DNA of 14,231 nucleotides from Vulcanimicrobiia bacterium (lineage in GTDB: Bacteria; Vulcanimicrobiota; Vulcanimicrobiia; Vulcanimicrobiales; Vulcanimicrobiaceae): NCBI GenBank assembly GCA_025451135.1, contig JANWKW010000026.1, positions 1-14,231 on the forward strand, written 5' to 3'. The notes below the pieces were generated by a model. The model saw nothing but the letters and a program-made list of their open reading frames with translations, was not told the DNA's origin and made no database searches. How positions within the stretch are numbered: position 1 is the stretch's first letter; every line of letters starts with the position of its first letter. Both the position numbers and the translations under genes were made by a program. Of the stretch, positions 7,411 through 14,231 are shown piece by piece.

Positions 7411-7812
7411 CTAGTGGCGCTTTTTTGCTTTTGGGGTTACGCACGTGCCGCTTGCGCGGCACGTGATGATCGGTGGATCGCATACGTCTGCCGCGGACGC
7501 ATTGATGTCGGTTCGGGCAGCAATCACTTTGCGGGCTTCGAATGTCATGGCGCGCGAGGTGTTGCCGACGTTGGTGATGCGGCCCGTCGCTTCGATGTAG
7601 TCGCCGGCGTAGACCGGGGCTAGGAACTCGACCTTGTCGTAGGCGACGAACAGGCCTTCGTCGCCATCCATGCGGATCAGCAGTTCGGTGGCGACGTCGC
7701 CGAAGAGGGCGAGCATTCTGGCGCCGTCGACCAGGTTACCGCCGTAGTGGGCGTCGTGGGCGCTCATGCGCAGGCGTAGGGTTACGCTGCCGTCGTCTTG
7801 GCTTGCTGCCAT
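7411..7812 (-). CDS. kal: Hotdog-fold protein, probable 3-aminobutyryl-CoA ammonia-lyase (Kal-like)
   Basis: This 133-residue protein is a single hotdog domain. It closely resembles, as I recall the family, 3-aminobutyryl-CoA ammonia-lyase (Kal), which eliminates ammonia from L-3-aminobutyryl-CoA to give crotonyl-CoA in anaerobic lysine fermentation. The recognisable blocks are RMSAHDAHYGGNLVDGARML (15-34), LFGDVATELLIRMDGDEG (36-53), VAYDKVEFLAPVYAGDYIEA (56-75), and CRASGTCV (118-125) near the C-terminus. The alternative is a related acyl-CoA thioesterase. None of the other lysine-fermentation genes (kamA, kamDE, kdd, kce) is in the window, so the pathway role is unproven. The ATG at 7812 has GAGG just upstream inside mazG and overlaps mazG by 31 nt; an internal ATG at 7767 begins the most conserved part. 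The 3' end, near the foldback element, is visibly less GC-rich than neighbouring genes, which could mean transfer. Confidence 0.82.
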   Translation of the reverse strand: MAASQDDGSVTLRLRMSAHDAHYGGNLVDGARMLALFGDVATELLIRMDGDEGLFVAYDKVEFLAPVYAGDYIEATGRITNVGNTSRAMTFEARKVIAARTDINASAADVCDPPIITCRASGTCVTPKAKKRH

Positions 7813-8966
7813 AATTCCTCAAGTTCTTCGAGCGTGAGATCGCCGAGGGTCTTGCCGGTCTCGGCGGCGCGGCGTTCCATGAAGGCGAATCGCGTGTGGA
7901 ACTTCTCGTTCGCGTCGCGGACGGCGCCTTCCGCGTCGACCCCGAGGGCGCGCGAGAGGTTGACGAGGGTGAAGAAGACGTCGCCCAGCTCTTCGCGGAT
8001 GCGCGCGTCGCCTTGCTTCTCGCGACGGGCTTCGGCGAGTTCGGTCAGCTCTTCGTGGAGCTTGTCGAGCACGCCCGAGACGTTCGGCCAGTCGAAACCG
8101 ACGCGGGCGGCTTTCTCTTGCATGCGCTGGCCGCGCTGCAGCGCGCCCAGATGCTTCGGGATGCCGTCCAGGCGCGAGGCCCGGGCCTGGCCGGCCTTCT
8201 CTTTGGACTTGAGCTGCTCCCAGCTCTTCCATTGCGCGTCGACGTCCTCGATGATCGCGTCGGCGAAGACGTGCGGGTGCCGGCGGATCATCTTGTTGGA
8301 GAGCGCGTCGACGACGTCGGCGACGGTGAACGCGCCGGTCTCGGTGCCGATCTGCGCGTGGAAGACGATCTGGAGCAGCAGGTCGCCGAGCTCGTCGCAG
8401 AGCGCGGCGCCGTCCTGCTGTTCGATCGCTTCGACCACTTCGTAGGTCTCTTCGATCAAGTACGGCACGAGCGTGGCGTGGGTCTGCTCGCGGTCCCACG
8501 GACAGCCGGAACGCAGGCGCGCCATGATCTCGACCAGGTCGTCGAACGAGTGGTGGGCCGAGCCGGGCGGCAACGGCACCAGCGGCAGGTTCATCGCGGC
8601 CGACAGGGTCGCGTGCGGTACGCCGGGCACGAGCTCCACGCGCGCGCCGCGCTCTTCGAGCGCGCGGAGCAGCGGGGGCAGACCGGGGAAGTCCGAGAGC
8701 GGATTGCCGAGCACGCCGACGGCGGTCGCGCGCTCGTCGATCTCGCGTGCGAAGGCCGCGACCTCGTCGACCGCGCCGCGCACGATCAGCGCCCCACGGT
8801 CGCCGCCGATGCGCTCGGCGCCGGCGCCGTGCGTCTCGAGGTACGCGGCGAGATCGGCCGGCACCGCGAGCAGCAGGATCCGTTCGACCGCGCGCAACGC
8901 GTCGAGGCTTCCGAGCGTCAACAGGCCGGGGTCGCCGGGCCCGAGTCCCACGATTCGCACGTGCAT
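7782..8966 (-). CDS. mazG: MazG NTP pyrophosphohydrolase with shortened N-terminal tetrapyrrole-methylase-like domain (YabN type)
   Basis: MazG hydrolyses nucleoside triphosphates to monophosphates and pyrophosphate, cleaning the nucleotide pool. Numbering is from a GTG at 8975; with the preferred ATG at 8966 subtract 3, giving 394 residues. Residues ~6-140 start with VGLGPGDPGLLT, the glycine-rich loop of SAM-dependent tetrapyrrole methylases, as in Bacillus YabN, but only ~135 residues remain of a usual ~220. FDDLVEIMARLRSGCPWDRE (144-163) opens the MazG part. Two complete EExxE...ExxD sets follow: Glu175/Glu176/Glu179 with Glu195/Asp198, and Glu308/Glu309/Glu312 with Glu329/Asp332, so both metal sites look intact. 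The gene lies 24 nt beyond the terminator of the upstream lipoprotein gene and overlaps kal. Neither start has a strong ribosome binding site. In Firmicutes a YabN-type mazG sits between mfd and rqcP. Confidence 0.93.
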   Translation of the reverse strand: MHVRIVGLGPGDPGLLTLGSLDALRAVERILLLAVPADLAAYLETHGAGAERIGGDRGALIVRGAVDEVAAFAREIDERATAVGVLGNPLSDFPGLPPLLRALEERGARVELVPGVPHATLSAAMNLPLVPLPPGSAHHSFDDLVEIMARLRSGCPWDREQTHATLVPYLIEETYEVVEAIEQQDGAALCDELGDLLLQIVFHAQIGTETGAFTVADVVDALSNKMIRRHPHVFADAIIEDVDAQWKSWEQLKSKEKAGQARASRLDGIPKHLGALQRGQRMQEKAARVGFDWPNVSGVLDKLHEELTELAEARREKQGDARIREELGDVFFTLVNLSRALGVDAEGAVRDANEKFHTRFAFMERRAAETGKTLGDLTLEELEELWQQAKTTAA

Positions 8967-8990
8967 CGGTCTCACGCTTCGATGCAGGTG

Positions 8991-9020
8991 AAAAAAGGCC
9001 CCGGCGTTCTGCCGGGGCCT
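8991..9020 (-). terminator. Intrinsic terminator of the parvulin lipoprotein gene
   Basis: Read on the minus strand, a perfect 10-bp stem (arms 9020-9011 and 9005-8996, core GGCCCCGGC) with a 5-nt loop is followed at once by a run of T (8996-8991). It starts 25 nt after the lipoprotein stop codon at 9046 and ends 24 nt before the mazG start. This is a canonical rho-independent terminator. It implies that mazG-kal are expressed by read-through or from a promoter overlapping this region. Confidence 0.93.
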
Positions 9021-9045
9021 CTGGTCGTTTCGCTGGGAGCGGCGG

Positions 9046-10005
9046 TTACGTCGCTGCCGGGGCCGGGGTGGCGGCCGACGACGCGGCCGGCGCGATCGCG
9101 GGCGGCGGCGACGGGAAGAGACCGGCGAAGCGCGGGTCGCTGCTCTGGAAGTTGGCCTTCGCGATCAGGTTCTGCATGAAGGGCGCGATGGCGGGCTGTT
9201 CCTGCTGCTGGCGCAGCAGTTCGGCGATCTTGTCGTGGGCCGACGCGAGCGTGGCCTTCTCGCCGGGCTGGCGTTCTTCGACCTGGATGATGTGGTAGCC
9301 GAATGCCGACTTCACCGGCGGGCTGATGGCGTTGACCGGCGCCTTGAACGCGTAGTCTTCGAACTGCTTGACCATCTGGCCGCGGCGGAAGAATCCGAGC
9401 TCGCCGCCTTTGTCCTTGCTGCCGGGATCGCTCGAGTACTGTTTGGCGATCGCGTTCCAATCGGCGCCCGGCGCCTTGAGGAGCGTTTCGACCTTCAGCG
9501 CGGTCTGGAGCGCGCCGGGTCCCGAGGAGATCAGGATGTGGCGGGCGCGGACCTGATCCGGCTTATCGAACGCGGCGTGGTTCTTGTCGAAGTACGCCTT
9601 GATCTGGGCGTCGTCGATCTTGATGTCCTTGCCGACGGCCTTGTCGATGAGGATCTGCTGGCGGAGCAGGTTCGAGACGTCGGCCTCGGTGAGTCCGCGC
9701 TGCTTGAGCATGTCGTCCCACGAGCCGTTCGGGAAGTTCGCCTTGATCTCGGCTTCCTTCTTGGCGATCTCGTCGTCGCTGACCGTGATGTTGTTGGTCT
9801 TGGCGTATTGATCGAGGACGATCTCCTGCACCATCTGCTGGAGCGTGCCCTTGGCCGCGGCCGAGCTCTCGAGCTTGTTGTCGAAGTCGCTCTTCGAGAT
9901 CGCCTGACCGTTGACGGTCGCGATCGCCCCGCCCGAACAGGCGGCGAGCGAAGCGCAGAGAGCGAGGGTGGTGACGGCCGCGATCACGCGGTGAAGTTTC
10001 GGCAT
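9046..10005 (-). CDS. Parvulin-type peptidyl-prolyl isomerase lipoprotein (PrsA/SurA-like)
   Basis: This predicted lipoprotein has 319 residues and acts outside the cytoplasmic membrane as a folding helper for exported proteins. Residues 1-23 are a lipoprotein signal: MPKLHR basic region, hydrophobic core, and the lipobox LAAC ending at Cys23. A SurA_N-like helical chaperone region spans ~25-135, including VNGQAISKSDFD. The parvulin domain spans ~153-246, from RARHILI through GGELGFFRRG and AFGYHIIQVEE. A Pro/Ala-rich tail of ~25 residues closes the protein. The ATG at 10005 gives the best signal peptide; an ATG at 10017 would add MGLC. Neither start has a strong Shine-Dalgarno, though GGGG sits 6 nt before 10005. 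A parvulin gene directly downstream of mfd is the arrangement seen in many Firmicutes, so prsA is the closest analogue, but I leave the symbol blank because SurA-type function is possible. Confidence 0.92.
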   Translation of the reverse strand: MPKLHRVIAAVTTLALCASLAACSGGAIATVNGQAISKSDFDNKLESSAAAKGTLQQMVQEIVLDQYAKTNNITVSDDEIAKKEAEIKANFPNGSWDDMLKQRGLTEADVSNLLRQQILIDKAVGKDIKIDDAQIKAYFDKNHAAFDKPDQVRARHILISSGPGALQTALKVETLLKAPGADWNAIAKQYSSDPGSKDKGGELGFFRRGQMVKQFEDYAFKAPVNAISPPVKSAFGYHIIQVEERQPGEKATLASAHDKIAELLRQQQEQPAIAPFMQNLIAKANFQSSDPRFAGLFPSPPPAIAPAASSAATPAPAAT

Positions 10006-10106
10006 GCAGAGCCCCATGGAATAGGAGTGCTAGTGCTAAGGAAACGCGGGCCGATAACGACGCCGCGACCGCGCTAGATTAGGTTTCGGCCCCGTTCGGC
10101 CCTTCC

Positions 10107-10532
10107 TTACGTGTCATCCCGAGCGTCGGGAGCGAAGCGACCAGAGTCGAGGGAGCGCCGGTGGACCGGAAGCCAGGCGACCGCCTCCATGCCGGAGTCG
10201 TGGCGCACGACCCGCAGGTGCTGGGCCAGGGCCCGGACGATGAAGAGCCCGCGGCCGCTCTCGGCCAGCGGTTCGGGCGGTCCCAGCTCCCGCCAGTCGA
10301 AGCCGGGCCCGCTGTCGCGGACCCGCAGGACGGCGATCCCGGCGTGCCATTCGAGCGCGATCGAGATCGGTCCGGGCGCGTGGCGGACGACGTTGCCGAC
10401 CAGTTCGCCGAAGACCAATGCGGCCGCGTCCAGATCGCTATCGTCGGTGGCCCGCGCTTGAAGGTGCGCGATGAGGTCGTTGCGGACGTCGTAGGCTCCG
10501 TTCGCGTCGCGCGATTCGAATCTCCAGTGCAT
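10107..10532 (-). CDS. HATPase_c_2 anti-sigma factor / serine kinase-like ATPase (RsbW type)
   Basis: This small GHKL-fold ATPase (141 residues) resembles RsbW/SpoIIAB, which bind a sigma factor and phosphorylate an anti-anti-sigma partner. The N box FGELVGNVVRHA (41-52) carries Glu43 and Asn47. The G1 box RDSGPGFD (72-79) and the G2 box ESGRGLFIV (91-99) complete the ATP site. No sigma factor or STAS-domain antagonist lies in the window, so the partner is unknown; it could also be a stand-alone regulator. The ATG at 10532 is chosen because family similarity begins there. A GTG at 10562, 12 nt after the mfd stop with AGAAGG very close to it, would add ten residues. The last ~15 codons read SLDSGRFAPDARDDT and coincide with a repeat-like sequence, so the natural C-terminus may have been altered. 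It probably shares a transcript with mfd. Confidence 0.88.
   Translation of the reverse strand: MHWRFESRDANGAYDVRNDLIAHLQARATDDSDLDAAALVFGELVGNVVRHAPGPISIALEWHAGIAVLRVRDSGPGFDWRELGPPEPLAESGRGLFIVRALAQHLRVVRHDSGMEAVAWLPVHRRSLDSGRFAPDARDDT
10112..10154. repeat. REP-like dispersed repeat candidate overlapping the 3' end of the ATPase gene
   Basis: The plus strand starts TGTCATCCCGAGCG, continues GGGAGCGAAGCGAC and ends AGTCGAGGGA. This is close to the TGTCATCC(C/T)GAGCGAAG...CGAGGGA word that I recall as a scattered intergenic repeat in many bacterial genomes. It includes the short palindrome CCCGAGCGTCGGG-like core (10118-10130, CCCGA/TCGGG). Here it lies inside the last codons of the ATPase gene. 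Only one copy is in the window, so copy number cannot be tested. Confidence 0.45.
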
Positions 10533-10574
10533 CGGTTCCGCGAGGATTGGCCGGAGACGCACGCGCGCCTTCTG

Positions 10575-13882
<3,308 letters not shown>

Positions 13883-13910
<28 letters not shown>

Positions 13911-14231
13911 AATAGTAGAAGCGGAGCGAAAGCGAGCGAGGAGAGGACGACGTCGAGCGGATAGCCCGGGATGCCGACGGCGTCGGGGACGTAGCGCAGG
14001 ACGGTGGTGAGCGAGAGGGCGACGAGCACCCAGGCCGCGATCGAGCGTGGAGCCAGGGCCGCTATCGGAAGAAACCACAACCCGTACCAAGGTTGCGGGT
14101 TCGGTATCGCGAGCCAAAGCCCCAGGCCGACCAGCGGCCAGCCGGCCGCATCACGGAGGACGATTCCGCGGATGCCGAAGGCCAGGGCCGCGAGCGCGGC
14201 CGCGATGCCGAGCGGCGGCCAGATCGCCTGC
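13883..14231 (-). CDS. C-terminal part of a polytopic membrane protein, possibly a GT-C glycosyltransferase
   Basis: Only the last ~116 residues are in the window; the 5' end lies beyond the right edge. They contain about four hydrophobic segments separated by short loops and end with LLLLCLHFRSKP. The motif NPQPWYGLWFLPIAAL resembles the PWYxLWxLP signature found near the C-terminus of polyprenyl-phosphate-dependent mannosyltransferase-like GT-C enzymes (GT87/DUF2029 type), which act on lipid-linked sugars at the membrane. That resemblance is the only functional clue. The stop codon lies inside mfd, a 28-nt overlap in another frame, so the two genes are probably co-transcribed and translationally coupled. 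A generic membrane protein is the alternative. Confidence 0.7.

Noticed and set aside
7442..7465. Perfect 10-bp hairpin with a 4-nt loop near the 3' end of kal, considered as a terminator
   Set aside because: There is no T-run after the stem on either strand, and the bases encode the conserved CRASGTCV segment of the protein, so coding constraint explains it.
13911..14117. N-terminal extension of mfd to 14117
   Set aside because: The additional 69 residues are Arg-rich, match no Mfd domain and overlap the hydrophobic frame of the upstream membrane protein.

Overview
This is a GC-rich window with tightly packed genes, almost all on the minus strand, and a housekeeping gene set. Genes read from right to left in transcription order. 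WhiA, an RqcP (YabO) homologue and a YabN-like MazG together point to a Terrabacteria-type lineage. The mixture of Firmicutes-like and Actinobacteria-like gene order, with neither phylum's full set, makes me favour a phylum such as Eremiobacterota/Vulcanimicrobiota. That assignment is an inference from gene content, not a measured placement.

Right block (14231 to 7411, minus strand): the C-terminus of a polytopic membrane protein, probably a GT-C glycosyltransferase; mfd (transcription-repair coupling factor), which overlaps it by 28 nt; a small anti-sigma/serine-kinase type ATPase; a PrsA/SurA-like parvulin lipoprotein that ends in a textbook intrinsic terminator; mazG with a shortened N-terminal methylase domain; and, overlapping mazG by 31 nt, a hotdog protein closely resembling 3-aminobutyryl-CoA ammonia-lyase (Kal). 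The 207-nt convergent gap at 7204-7410 holds a 34-bp foldback element.

Middle: one plus-strand gene (5737-7203), a MATE-family exporter. It diverges from rqcP across a short AT-rich patch that could serve as a -10 element on both strands.

Left block (5702 to 1, minus strand): rqcP, whiA, gap, an S9 prolyl-oligopeptidase-family peptidase, pgk and tpiA (cut by the window edge). Gaps are 9 nt or less and pgk/tpiA overlap by 4 nt, so this is almost certainly one operon. It links ribosome quality control (RqcP), a WhiA regulator and three consecutive lower-glycolysis enzymes. A peptidase is inserted between gap and pgk.

I found no CRISPR array, phage, insertion sequence, tRNA or rRNA, and no defence system. 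The main points of interest are: the composite synteny (mfd-prsA-mazG-rqcP as in Firmicutes, joined to whiA-gap-pgk-tpiA as in Actinobacteria); the peptidase inside the glycolytic operon; a lone Kal homologue; the degenerate methylase half of MazG; and two repeat-like sequences, one of which supplies the C-terminal codons of the ATPase gene.
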